DNA of 64,000 nt, taken from assembly GCF_041902845.1 (NCBI RefSeq), contig NZ_CP159486.1, positions 3,658,001 to 3,722,000 of the forward strand, written 5' to 3'. The DNA is from Limibacterium fermenti. GTDB taxonomy: Bacteria; Bacteroidota; Bacteroidia; Bacteroidales; Dysgonomonadaceae. The notes below the pieces were generated by a model. That model did not search any database, was not told the DNA's origin, and saw only the letters and a list, made by a program, of their open reading frames with translations. This document shows positions 52,674 to 60,797 of the stretch, piece by piece. The position numbers and the translations under genes were made by a program. Numbering within the stretch: position 1 is the stretch's first letter; each line of letters opens with the position of its first letter.

Positions 52674-53160
52674 AGAATCATTTCTGTTTTTACTTTTGAT
52701 ACACCCTCGATGATAATGCTTTATCGAGATTCTCTTTCAATACCGATAAAAATTCCTGTGTATTGAGATACTTGTCCCTCGACAGCGAACCGGGATAAGC
52801 CAACAGGGCGAGATCTTTCGTCATTTGCCCGTTTTCGACCGTTTCCACACACACTCTTTCGAGTGTTTCACAGAAATGAATCAATGCCTGGTTATCATCG
52901 AGCTTGCCGCGATGCGCCAACCCCCGCGTCCAAGCGAAAATCGAGGCAATGGGATTGGTAGAGGTCTCTTCCCCGCGTTGATGAAGGCGGTAATGGCGCG
53001 TGACCGTCCCATGCGCAGCTTCGGCTTCCACGGTCTTGCCGTCGGGCGTCACCAACACCGACGACATCATTCCCAACGACCCGAAGCCCTGGGCGACCGT
53101 ATCGGACTGCACATCGCCGTCGTAGTTCTTGCACGCCCACACGAACCCGCCATTCCATTT
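52674..53160. repeat. 487-bp direct repeat, right copy (within intact icd)
   Basis: The second copy of the 50504-50990 sequence, offset by exactly 2,170 bp. It forms the natural 3' part of icd plus 16 bases after its stop. It directly abuts the right inverted repeat of the IS. Confidence 0.93.
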
Positions 53161-53991
53161 CATGGCGGAAGCGACCATGTCATCGATAAGACGATGCTCA
53201 TAGGTCAACCCTGCCGCTTGAAAAGCATCCTTAAACTCCTTTTCATACACCTCCTGGAAGATATCCTTAAAACGACCGTCATACGCTTTGAGTATCGTAT
53301 TCTTGGTCGACAGATAAAGCGGATACTTCTTGGCTAAAGCCATTTGAAAAGACGAACGGGCAAACCCGTAAATCGATTCGTCGGTATTATACATCGCCAT
53401 CGCCACACCGTCGCCGTTGAAATCAAAGACATCCCAACTTTGCGTTTCGCCGTTTTCGGGTGTAAACGTCATACGCAACGTTCCGCAGCCCTTTATCACG
53501 ACATCCGTCGCCTTATATTGGTCGCCGAACGCATGCCGCCCGATGACGATGGGCTTTGTCCACCCCTGTACATAGCGGGGGATATTGGAACAAATGATCG
53601 GTTCGCGGAAAACCGTCCCGCCGACGATATTACGGATGGTACCGTTAGGCGATTTCCACATTTTCTTCAACCCGAACTCTTTCACCCTCGCCTCATCGGG
53701 CGTGATGGTCGCGCACTTGATGCCGACATGATATTTTTTGATCGCTTCGGCAGCCTCGACCGTGACCCGATCGTCGGTCTCATCCCGATGCTGAATGCCC
53801 AGGTCATAATATTTTATATCCACCTCGATATACGGCAAAATCAGTTGTTCTTTGATGAATGACCATATCACACGGGTCATTTCGTCGCCGTCGAGTTCGA
53901 CGACGGGATGGCGCACGGGAATTTTGCGGGTCTTATTGTCACCGGTCACCGGTCGCCGGTCATCAGGCGATTTTCTCGAAATAGTAGTCAT
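52690..53991 (-). CDS. icd: Isocitrate dehydrogenase (NADP-type, homodimeric)
   Basis: A 433-residue enzyme that oxidises isocitrate to 2-oxoglutarate. It is of the type closest to eukaryotic NADP-IDH: VVELDGDEMTRVIWSFIK, PNGTIRNIVGGTVFREPI, IGRHAFGDQYKATDVVI, and LIDDMVASAMKWNGGFVW. The first ~22 residues (ISRKSPDDRRPVTGDNK) are an unusual extension encoded by a GACCGGT-repeat stretch; the family normally begins at KIPVRHPVVELDGD. The start codon overlaps the stop of the four-helix-bundle gene (TAATG), so the long start is plausible. An IS follows directly, but the gene is intact. Confidence 0.95.
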   Translation of the reverse strand: MTTISRKSPDDRRPVTGDNKTRKIPVRHPVVELDGDEMTRVIWSFIKEQLILPYIEVDIKYYDLGIQHRDETDDRVTVEAAEAIKKYHVGIKCATITPDEARVKEFGLKKMWKSPNGTIRNIVGGTVFREPIICSNIPRYVQGWTKPIVIGRHAFGDQYKATDVVIKGCGTLRMTFTPENGETQSWDVFDFNGDGVAMAMYNTDESIYGFARSSFQMALAKKYPLYLSTKNTILKAYDGRFKDIFQEVYEKEFKDAFQAAGLTYEHRLIDDMVASAMKWNGGFVWACKNYDGDVQSDTVAQGFGSLGMMSSVLVTPDGKTVEAEAAHGTVTRHYRLHQRGEETSTNPIASIFAWTRGLAHRGKLDDNQALIHFCETLERVCVETVENGQMTKDLALLAYPGSLSRDKYLNTQEFLSVLKENLDKALSSRVYQK

Positions 53992-54338
53992 TATTCTGTT
54001 TTTAAATAGTTAATCAATTTATTTACTGAACTTGAAATCTGTTTTAATTTTATTCGTAGTTCATTGGCTCTTTCCGGAGAACAGTAATGCAAATCCTCAC
54101 ACAAATAAAGCATACTTTTCACCTCGCTGCAACTCCCTAAGCTAATATGCAAATATCGGACGAATATTCCATCGCCACCGGCATCAGAGCCTTCCGCAAT
54201 ATTATTCATAATGGAAACCGCCGCACGTTGAAGTTGATCTTTGAATTCCCAATCTTTCAGGTCCCTTGTTAAAGAATAAATTTCAACAACAAAAACACGA
54301 GCATCCTGCCACACACGGAGATCTTCAAACTTTCTCAT
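53991..54338 (-). CDS. Four-helix-bundle protein (23S rRNA IVS-protein family)
   Basis: A 115-residue protein: MRKFEDLRVWQDARVF, RDLKDWEFKDQLQRAA, SIMNNIAEGSDAGGDGIFVRY, then two more helices ending LINYLKTE. This is the S23/IVP four-helix bundle first found in rRNA intervening sequences, though most members, like this one, are not in rRNA. Its stop overlaps the icd start in TAATG, so icd translation is probably coupled to it. It lies 78 bases after citrate synthase. A structural or regulatory role is unproven; members of the family form pentamers. Confidence 0.82.
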   Translation of the reverse strand: MRKFEDLRVWQDARVFVVEIYSLTRDLKDWEFKDQLQRAAVSIMNNIAEGSDAGGDGIFVRYLHISLGSCSEVKSMLYLCEDLHYCSPERANELRIKLKQISSSVNKLINYLKTE

Positions 54339-54365
54339 TCTGCTTCCTTTTAATTAGTCGCTATC

Positions 54366-54420
54366 GACCACTCTTGACCGGAGACTGAAGACCGGAGACT
54401 GAAGACTTTTGACTTTTCAC
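54366..54420. repeat. Degenerate GAC-word repeat between gltA and the four-helix-bundle gene
   Basis: Two copies of GACCGGAGACTGAA (15-bp step), then GACTTTTGACTTTTCAC. It reaches the stop codon of citrate synthase. Similar words are found at 53939-53975, 40276 and 55776. Confidence 0.65.
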
Positions 54421-55769
54421 CTTTCTCCCAGCGGAACAAACGATTGTTTTCCCCGAACATTCTTGTATGCGGGGCGAATGATACGTTTGCTGGCGAAATT
54501 CAGTTCTTCGATGCGATGGGCAGACCATCCCACAATACGCGCCATGGCAAACAGCGGCGTAAAGACTTCTTGCGGCAGGCCGATGGCTTCATACACGAAC
54601 CCCGAATAAAAATCGACATTGACGCATACCTGCTTGGCGCCTTCGCCCTTGAACTCGGCAAACAATTTCACCGCCCGCTCTTCCACAAGCTCCATCAAGG
54701 CAAATTCCTCTTCAAGCCCTTTTTCCTTAGCCAAGTCGCGAGCCATCTCCTTAAGAAGGATCGCACGTGGGTCGCTAATACGATAAACGGCATGCCCGAT
54801 GCCATAAATCAAGCCGGTTTTATCGAATGCCTGTTTGTTGAGGATTCTTTTGAGATAAGCATCCACCTCTTCCACCTTGTCCCAATGAAACACATTGGCC
54901 TTCAGATCGTCGAACATGGCTCTTATCTTATGATTGGCGCCTCCGTGAAGGGGGCCTTTCAACGAACCGATGCCGGCCGCAATAGAAGAATAGATATCGG
55001 TTTCGGTAGAACTGGTAACCCGTACCGAGAAGGTCGAGTTATTCCCCCCTCCGTGCTCGGCATGAAGGATAAGCGCCAAATCGAGTATCTTCACTTCCAA
55101 ATCGGTATACCGGTCGCGCCCTTTAATCATAAAAAGAAAATTCTCCGCTACGGAACGATCTTCATACGGATGGCGGATATGCATGGAACGCCCGTACTCG
55201 GCATGCCGCAACACCTGATAGGCATAGGCGATGATGGTGGGGAATTTGGCGATAAGATTGATGGATTGGCGCATCAGGTTCTCGCGCGAAATGTCTTCTG
55301 GATTTTCATCATAGACATATAGTTCAAGTACGCTCCGGGCAAGGATGTTCATGATGTTTTTTCCTTTGCGGGAAAGAATGCTCATGGTGGTTTGATGACT
55401 GAGCGGCATCGTCTGCATAATCAATGCGCGGAAAGCTTCGAGCTCGTCTTTATCGGGCAATATCCCCGACAAAAGCAAGAAAGACGTTTCCTCAAATCCC
55501 AAACGGTTTTCTTTTTGAATACCGCGGACCAGCTCTTCCACATCCATTCCCCGGTAATAGAGTTTTCCGGGAATGGCCTTCAGCGTTCCGTCGGGCAGCT
55601 TTTCATAACCGACCACATCCCCGATGCGGGTCAGTCCGACCAACACACCGGTACCGTCTTCATTGCGAAGCCCGCGCTTCACATTCATTTCGGTGAATAA
55701 CTTTTTATCGATCTGCGTTGTTTTCTTGATCGACTCGGATAATTTATAAATTAAATAGTTTTCATCCAT
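54417..55769 (-). CDS. gltA: Citrate synthase
   Basis: A 450-residue enzyme condensing oxaloacetate with acetyl-CoA. Active-site regions are HAEHGGGNNSTF, GPLHGGANHKIRAM (His), IYGIGHAVYRISDPRA (His) and VNVDFYSGFVYEAIGLP (Asp). The start at 55769 (MDENYLIYKL) is preferred because the 16 residues upstream in frame come from the low-complexity spacer. It is second in the minus-strand oxidative TCA operon, after aconitase (93-base gap). Confidence 0.95.
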   Translation of the reverse strand: MDENYLIYKLSESIKKTTQIDKKLFTEMNVKRGLRNEDGTGVLVGLTRIGDVVGYEKLPDGTLKAIPGKLYYRGMDVEELVRGIQKENRLGFEETSFLLLSGILPDKDELEAFRALIMQTMPLSHQTTMSILSRKGKNIMNILARSVLELYVYDENPEDISRENLMRQSINLIAKFPTIIAYAYQVLRHAEYGRSMHIRHPYEDRSVAENFLFMIKGRDRYTDLEVKILDLALILHAEHGGGNNSTFSVRVTSSTETDIYSSIAAGIGSLKGPLHGGANHKIRAMFDDLKANVFHWDKVEEVDAYLKRILNKQAFDKTGLIYGIGHAVYRISDPRAILLKEMARDLAKEKGLEEEFALMELVEERAVKLFAEFKGEGAKQVCVNVDFYSGFVYEAIGLPQEVFTPLFAMARIVGWSAHRIEELNFASKRIIRPAYKNVRGKQSFVPLGER

Positions 55770-55775
55770 ATATAT

Positions 55776-55880
55776 GATTCCAAAATTCAATAATTCCATG
55801 ATTCGATGATTCCCCACATTCAGCCTTCCGACTTTAGCCTTTCGACTTTAGACCTTAGACTCTTAGACCTTAGACTTTTT
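55776..55880. repeat. Degenerate short-word repeat between acn and gltA
   Basis: ATTCAATAATTCCATGATTCGATGATTCC followed by a run of CGACTTTAG, CCTTAGACT and CTTAGACCTTAGAC words. It covers the spacer and the last six codons of aconitase (KSKV-stop lies inside it). Confidence 0.7.
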
Positions 55881-58130
55881 CCCCATCGCATTGAGCGCGC
55901 TGCCGGCCTTAAACCATTCGATCTGCTGTTTATTATAGGTATGCACGGCTTCGAAAGCATCCGTAGAGCCGTCGGCATGAAGGAGTTCTACCGTCAGATT
56001 GACACCGGGCACAAAGCGATTCAGCCCGCGCACGCTTATCTTGTCGTCTTCCCGTATCTTGTCATAATCATCCTTATCGGCAAAGGTAAGCGCCAACATC
56101 CCCTGCTTCTTGAGGTTCGTCTCGTGAATGCGGGCAAAGGATTTCACCAAAATGACTTTCACCGCCAAATGGCGAGGCTCCATCGCGGCATGTTCGCGGC
56201 TCGACCCTTCGCCGTAATTTTCCTCGGCCACGACGACGGAGCCCAATCCCTGCGATTTGAGTTTGCGGGCCAGTTGCGGCACGGCAAGGTATTCCCCTGT
56301 TTCGGGGTCGCGCACCGCGTTCGTTTGGTTGTTAAAGGCATTCACGGCCCCGATAAGCATATTGTCGGAAATGTTATCGAGATGGCCTCGGAAGCGAAGC
56401 CAGGGACCCGCCATCGAAATATGATCGGTGGTACATTTTCCCTTCACTTTTATCAAAAGAGGCAGGCGTTCGAAATCGTTCCCGTCCCATGCGGGGAAAG
56501 GCGCGAGCTTTTGCAGGCGTTTGGACGCAGGGTCGATGATGATTTCCTTATTGTGGCCGTCGGGCGAAGGAGCGCGGTAACCCGCTTCTTGCACGTCATA
56601 CCCGCCGGGGGGCGTTTCGTACCCGGAGGGTTCGGCAAGCCGGACGTGTTGCCCCTTGTCGTTTTCGAGCGTATCGGTGAGGGGATTGAAGCGCAAGTCG
56701 CCGGCAATGGTCAGCGCCGCGACGAGTTCGGGCGAAGCCACGAAAGCATGCGTGTTGGGGTTCCCGTCGTTACGTTTGGCGAAGTTCCGGTTGAAGGAAG
56801 TGACAATGGAGTTGGGGCGTTGCCCGCCCGCATCATCGCGCTTCCATTGCCCGATGCACGGGCCGCAGGCATTGGCCATGATTACCGCCCCCGCTTCTTC
56901 AAACTCGGCGAGGATGCCGTCGCGTTCCGCCGTATAACGGATTTGTTCCGATCCGGGATTGATAATGAATTGCGCGTTCACCCCTACCCCGTCTTCCTTC
57001 GCCTGTTTCACCACCGATACGGCTCGGGTAAGATCTTCGTAAGACGAGTTGGTACACGAACCGATAAGCCCCACTTCCATTTTACGGGGATAATCGTTCT
57101 CTTCCACCATCCGGGCAAATTGGGAGATGGGATAAGCGGCATCGGGCGTGAAAGGCCCGTTGATATAGGGTTCGAGGGTGGAAAGGTCGATTTCGATCAC
57201 CCGGTCGTAATAATCGTGCGGAGAAGCAACCGCTTCGGGATCAGGACGTAGGTGTCCGACAATGCTCCGCGCCAGGGAAGCTACCTCCTTCCGTCCGGTC
57301 GCTTCGAGATAGGAGGCCGATTTTTCGTCGAAAGGAAAGACGGAAGTCGTGGCTCCTACTTCGGCGCCCATATTGCAAATCGTTCCTTTGCCCGTTGCGG
57401 AAAAGGTTTCGGTTCCCTCGCCGAAATATTCGATAACGGCATTCGTTCCTCCCTTTACGGTAAGGATACCGGCCAGTTTAAGAATAACATCCTTAGGAGC
57501 AGCCCATCCCGACAGCCTGCCGGTCAGCTTCACGCCGATGAGCCGGGGCATTTTTAACTCCCACGGTAATCCGGCCATCACATCCACCGCATCGGCGCCT
57601 CCTACGCCGATAGCCAACATGCCCAATCCGCCGGCATTGGGCGTATGCGAGTCCGTTCCAATCATCATTCCGCCGGGGAAAGCATAATTTTCGAGCACGA
57701 CCTGATGGATAATGCCTGCGCCGGGTTCCCAAAAGCCGATTCCGTATTTATCCGACACCTCCCGCAGAAATTCATATACTTCGCGGTTGGTAACGTTGGC
57801 CGTCTGTAAATCGGCGCGGGCATCCTTGTATGCCTGGATGAGGTGATCGCAATGCACGGTGGAGGGCACGGCGACGGAAGAGCGCCCGGCATTCATCAAC
57901 TGCAAGAGCGCCATTTGGGCCGTCGCGTCTTGCATGGCCACGCGGTCGGGAGCGAAATCCACATAATCGCCGCCCCGCAGGTAGTCTTTCACTGGGATAC
58001 CCGGAGAGAGATGCGAGAAAAGAATCTTCTCGGTCAGTGTCAGCGGACGGTTCAACACGCGTTTCGCCTCCTGCACTTTGCGGGGCAAGCCGGCATAGAC
58101 ATTGCGAATCAAATTAAAATCGAAAATCAT
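55863..58130 (-). CDS. acn: Aconitate hydratase (mitochondrial-type)
   Basis: A 755-residue iron-sulfur enzyme that isomerises citrate to isocitrate. The [4Fe-4S] ligands are Cys in IGSCTNSSYEDL and the pair in ANACGPCIGQW. Other marks are MIGTDSHTPNAGGLGML, FNRNFAKRNDGNPNTHAF and AEENYGEGSSREHAAMEPRHL (swivel-domain substrate site). Length and motifs fit the mitochondrial/eukaryotic-like clade common in Bacteroidota. The start at 58130 (MIFDFNLIRN) is chosen because the 36 residues upstream in frame are unlike the family. A -7 promoter element lies 45 bases upstream. First gene of the operon with gltA and icd. Confidence 0.95.
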   Translation of the reverse strand: MIFDFNLIRNVYAGLPRKVQEAKRVLNRPLTLTEKILFSHLSPGIPVKDYLRGGDYVDFAPDRVAMQDATAQMALLQLMNAGRSSVAVPSTVHCDHLIQAYKDARADLQTANVTNREVYEFLREVSDKYGIGFWEPGAGIIHQVVLENYAFPGGMMIGTDSHTPNAGGLGMLAIGVGGADAVDVMAGLPWELKMPRLIGVKLTGRLSGWAAPKDVILKLAGILTVKGGTNAVIEYFGEGTETFSATGKGTICNMGAEVGATTSVFPFDEKSASYLEATGRKEVASLARSIVGHLRPDPEAVASPHDYYDRVIEIDLSTLEPYINGPFTPDAAYPISQFARMVEENDYPRKMEVGLIGSCTNSSYEDLTRAVSVVKQAKEDGVGVNAQFIINPGSEQIRYTAERDGILAEFEEAGAVIMANACGPCIGQWKRDDAGGQRPNSIVTSFNRNFAKRNDGNPNTHAFVASPELVAALTIAGDLRFNPLTDTLENDKGQHVRLAEPSGYETPPGGYDVQEAGYRAPSPDGHNKEIIIDPASKRLQKLAPFPAWDGNDFERLPLLIKVKGKCTTDHISMAGPWLRFRGHLDNISDNMLIGAVNAFNNQTNAVRDPETGEYLAVPQLARKLKSQGLGSVVVAEENYGEGSSREHAAMEPRHLAVKVILVKSFARIHETNLKKQGMLALTFADKDDYDKIREDDKISVRGLNRFVPGVNLTVELLHADGSTDAFEAVHTYNKQQIEWFKAGSALNAMGKKSKV

Positions 58131-58174
58131 ACTGAATGAACTTAGTAAATAGGGTTGCTCTGTTTTTTTAACAA

Positions 58175-58182
58175 CAAAGATA
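58175..58182 (-). promoter_or_regulatory. -7 promoter element of the TCA operon
   Basis: TATCTTTG on the minus strand, 44 bases before the aconitase start, matches TAnnTTTG. The -33 element is weak. Confidence 0.5.
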
Positions 58183-58327
58183 GCTAAATGTTCGACAGGA
58201 GAAAAACAGAACTTACATTTAATCGAAAAACAAGTCACATTGTTTACTTTCTTTATTTTTCAGGCTCCAATAAACATCTTTTTTCTTAAAAACAAGCTCG
58301 ATAGGTGTCAGATTAATTATCGACCCC

Positions 58328-58750
58328 CTATCTCCCTATCTCGTATGGCCACGCCATATTCTTTCTATCGCTTTTCCCGGAACTATCCTGCAAAGAATCC
58401 GTTTTGATCGTCTGCGTGCCGGCAGGTATTGACGATTTGCCCTTCAGTCCCGGAATAATATATTTTACGGTATATACGGTCGATAAGGCGAGCAATACAT
58501 TGGCGATCAGGATTTTTACGACACAGCGCGCCCTCGCTCTTCGCCGGTTGCCCGGATCGGCCGGATCGTAAAGGGGATTGGAAAAGTTTTTGTCACAATT
58601 CGGACAAGGAAGTTTTTTATCATGTTGCAATTCGGCGGGGCAATATAATTGCGCACCGCATTTCGGGCAGGTTACCGGATAAATTCCGCTTTCGGGAAAA
58701 GTCGGATCGGGCAAGCCGTTGAACGGACGTTTACGAAGGTGCTTCTTCAT
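58328..58750 (-). CDS. Small zinc-ribbon membrane protein
   Basis: A 140-residue protein. Residues ~28-52 hold a zinc-ribbon (CPKCGAQLYC, then LPCPNCDKNF). A single transmembrane segment follows near ~78-97 (ILIANVLLALSTVYTVKYII). The C-terminal ~40 residues are polar and may be outside the cytoplasm. I do not recognise a named family; zinc-ribbon plus one TM occurs in envelope stress or secretion regulators, but no role can be assigned. It is a lone gene upstream of the TCA operon on the same strand. Confidence 0.65.
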   Translation of the reverse strand: MKKHLRKRPFNGLPDPTFPESGIYPVTCPKCGAQLYCPAELQHDKKLPCPNCDKNFSNPLYDPADPGNRRRARARCVVKILIANVLLALSTVYTVKYIIPGLKGKSSIPAGTQTIKTDSLQDSSGKSDRKNMAWPYEIGR

Positions 58751-58816
58751 TACTATTCATTTATATCGATATAACCTCGCCGTTCCCCAAGGTCGGTATG
58801 AAATAGTATAAAAAGA

Positions 58817-58891
58817 GCGTGGGAACTGTCGACTCATCCGTTTAGAGGCATCGCCAGAGGCCCAATTTCAAGACAAGCAACAGCCCCACGC
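58817..58891 (-). ncRNA. Possible structured leader or small RNA with terminator
   Basis: On the minus strand GCGTGGGGCTG (58891-58881) can pair with CAGTTCCCACGC (58828-58817), enclosing ~50 bases and followed at once by TCTTTTTATAC. This looks like a terminator with a large loop, or the end of a small RNA. It overlaps the possible 25-codon reading frame at 58842-58919. Evidence is only the pairing and the U-tract. Confidence 0.3.
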
Positions 58892-58919
58892 CTAAAGCGC
58901 GGAGCATTCGTCGCATCAT
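58842..58919 (-). CDS. Possible 25-residue hydrophobic peptide
   Basis: A tiny reading frame starting ATGATG after CAAGG. The peptide would be MMRRMLRALGVGLLLVLKLG plus five residues, that is a basic N-terminus followed by one short transmembrane-like stretch. This composition is typical of small membrane peptides or type I toxins. Its second half lies inside the hairpin region described at 58817-58891. With one sequence and no comparison, chance is a serious alternative. Confidence 0.25.
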   Translation of the reverse strand: MMRRMLRALGVGLLLVLKLGLWRCL

Positions 58920-59032
58920 CCTTGAAATTATTTGAAAATTGGCGATTTTCTAAACAGGATTAAGCTGAAACGCTTCGTTTATATATCAATCAGATACGCT
59001 GCAACGTACCTGCTGCAAAGGTATTATTTTTT

Positions 59033-59210
59033 ATATGATTATCCGCAAAGCGTCCGATTTCTTTTTTAACCCCTCCCCGCTTCACGGTACTCCCCTTATC
59101 GTAAGGGGAGAGTAGAGAGATCGGACTCCGCAACTGTTTCCTTAAGATAAGGGGACGAGCGAGGAACGAGCGGAGGGGGCACGTTTAGGTCGCTTTGCGG
59201 ATAATCATAT
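59033..59210. mobile_element. MITE-like element with perfect 20-bp terminal inverted repeats
   Basis: A 178-bp segment bounded by perfect inverted repeats ATATGATTATCCGCAAAGCG (59033-59052) and its complement (59191-59210). Inside are a perfect hairpin CTCCCCTTA-TCG-TAAGGGGAG (59090-59110) and further matched stretches (CCCCTCCCCGCT against AGCGGAGGGGG). It codes for nothing convincing. The structure suits a non-autonomous transposon or a large palindromic intergenic unit. No obvious target duplication was found. Confidence 0.6.
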
Positions 59211-59356
59211 TTTTTTATATACGAAAAGACCTTTAACCGGTTTATTATTCTTTCGCCTCTCGCCGGAAGAACGTTGAAAATTTCTTCCCCTTCATCCTCC
59301 ATCCGAAATACAAAGCCGGACTTAGGCAGATCAATGCGGATACAAGAGTATTCGTT

Positions 59357-60565
59357 TTAAAATGGGCTCATGCTATGCGATGGAATAAGGCTTTCGTATT
59401 CTTGAAAAATCAATGCATAAGCCATATATTTGGTTTCTTCCGTGACGGGCGTCATGGGCAAACAGCCGGACACGATTTTACGGCGTTCGACCCTCAACGA
59501 ATATTTTCGCTCTAATTCGCCGGCATGAGCCAAAGCATCCCCCGGGCGTTTAAAATAATCTATTTTGAATACCCCCGAAGCATTCTTCTGTAAAAACCGA
59601 TCATAAAAACCCCGGGCTAACACCCCCATATTCATCCGCATATTGATTTCTACACAGGGCTGTATGCGAAAACCGTGACGGGTGCGGCAAATCATCATGT
59701 CGACACCGATATACCCGTTGTAGCGAGGAAAATATTCCGCCAATTTACGGGTCAATAACGCCCGCAGGATTAGAAAGTCTTCTAACGGAGCATACGCGGC
59801 CAACACGGTTTCAATTTTTTCATCCGCCAGCAAATAATTCCCTTCGTATGCCCCTGAAGCCGTTGTACGGAATAAAGAGTATCCGGCAAATGAGGCGTCC
59901 CCGCCGGACATTCGATATTCAAAGGCAAAATCAAGCACTTTATCCAAAACCGGCTCGACAACCACCCCGCCTTGTTGGCGAATCACCCGCCGGCACCAGT
60001 CCATTTGCTTATCGGTAATCTTCCCTTTAATCCATACAAGCCCTTTTCCGCTACCGGAGTTGGGCTTTTTCAAGACCGAATCGCTTTTCTGCATGGATAA
60101 ATAGGTAAAAGCCTCCTCGGGGTGAGTAAAATAATCAGATTGACCGTAAAAAAGAGGATTGACCGCCTTCAATTCGCGGAGCATTTTCACAGCATACTGC
60201 CTATCAGAATACATTTTGAGACGTTCAATATCGGCGACAGAGGGCAAGCGAGGCTCCGCGACTCCCGCCTCGATCAATTTCTTTCGTAAAGCAAGATTCC
60301 ATCCCCAAGGAATAATTTGTTCTTCGCGATAAACGGGAAGCTCGCTGAAAGGAACAAAAGCCGGCTCCACGGTAAAATATTGCTGGACTTTTTGTATGAA
60401 TGATTGGATATCTGTTCTCTCGAGAATAATCGATTCCCCCTCGGGTGCGTACCATATCGGCAATAAGGCTAAATCGCGTGCCATATCCAACGCCGAAGTG
60501 GGCGGGGTATAATGCGGATGGGAGTGCGCCAAAGCAAGATCGGTGTCGGGATTAAAAAGATACAT
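59357..60565 (-). CDS. ATP-grasp-like protein of unknown function
   Basis: A 402-residue cytosolic protein. ATP-grasp features are visible: LKKPNSGSGKGLVWIKG (~residues 158-174), a strand with YRMSGGDASFAGYSLF, NGYIGVDMMI and PCVEINMRMNMGVLARG (Glu and Asn metal ligands). This fold joins a carboxylate to an amine or thiol using ATP. The N-terminus MYLFNPDTDLALAHSH is distinctive. The start at 60565 is used because the longer frame to 60718 reads through tRNA-Gly. The substrate is unknown. It lies downstream of tRNA-Gly on the same strand. Confidence 0.72.
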   Translation of the reverse strand: MYLFNPDTDLALAHSHPHYTPPTSALDMARDLALLPIWYAPEGESIILERTDIQSFIQKVQQYFTVEPAFVPFSELPVYREEQIIPWGWNLALRKKLIEAGVAEPRLPSVADIERLKMYSDRQYAVKMLRELKAVNPLFYGQSDYFTHPEEAFTYLSMQKSDSVLKKPNSGSGKGLVWIKGKITDKQMDWCRRVIRQQGGVVVEPVLDKVLDFAFEYRMSGGDASFAGYSLFRTTASGAYEGNYLLADEKIETVLAAYAPLEDFLILRALLTRKLAEYFPRYNGYIGVDMMICRTRHGFRIQPCVEINMRMNMGVLARGFYDRFLQKNASGVFKIDYFKRPGDALAHAGELERKYSLRVERRKIVSGCLPMTPVTEETKYMAYALIFQEYESLIPSHSMSPF

Positions 60566-60632
60566 GTTAAAACGGAAGTGTATACTAAAAAATCCGTCAA
60601 ACGGTTTTTTCGAGAGACGGATTTTGGTGAAG

Positions 60633-60705
60633 AGCGGCAAACGAGATTCGAACTCGCGACCCTCAGCTTGGGAAGCTGATGCTCTACCAACTGAGCTATT
60701 GCCGC
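60633..60705 (-). tRNA. tRNA-Gly (CCC)
   Basis: A 73-base cloverleaf: acceptor GCGGCAA/TTGCCGC, D-arm with AGCTCAGTTGGTAGAGC, anticodon stem TCAGC/GCTGA with loop TTCCCAA (anticodon CCC, codon GGG), and T-arm GCGAG-TTCGAAT-CTCGT. CCA is not encoded. A -7 element lies 11 bases upstream. Confidence 0.95.
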
Positions 60706-60715
60706 AAATGCACTG

Positions 60716-60723
60716 CAAATGTA
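60716..60723 (-). promoter_or_regulatory. -7 promoter element for tRNA-Gly
   Basis: TACATTTG on the minus strand matches TAnnTTTG, 10 bases upstream of the tRNA 5' end, which would leave a very short leader. Confidence 0.6.
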
Positions 60724-60797
60724 GGGAATTTTTCCGTTCGTTATCGCATCGAAAGCGTTTTTTTTATGATTATTGTTCGGATTGAATAAAAAAATAG

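Noticed and set aside
53991..54338. Evidence for a nearby rRNA operon (because the family is named after 23S rRNA inserts)
   Set aside because: No rRNA sequence is present; most members of the four-helix-bundle family are free-standing genes.
58131..58238. N-terminal extension of aconitase
   Set aside because: It would include the likely promoter (58175-58182), and its sequence is unlike aconitases.
59096..59302. 68-codon minus-strand gene
   Set aside because: It lies mostly inside the MITE-like palindromic element and has no family-like sequence.
60568..60718. N-terminal extension of the ATP-grasp-like protein
   Set aside because: The added residues (SSVGRASASQAEGREFESR) are the translation of tRNA-Gly; the real start is 60565.
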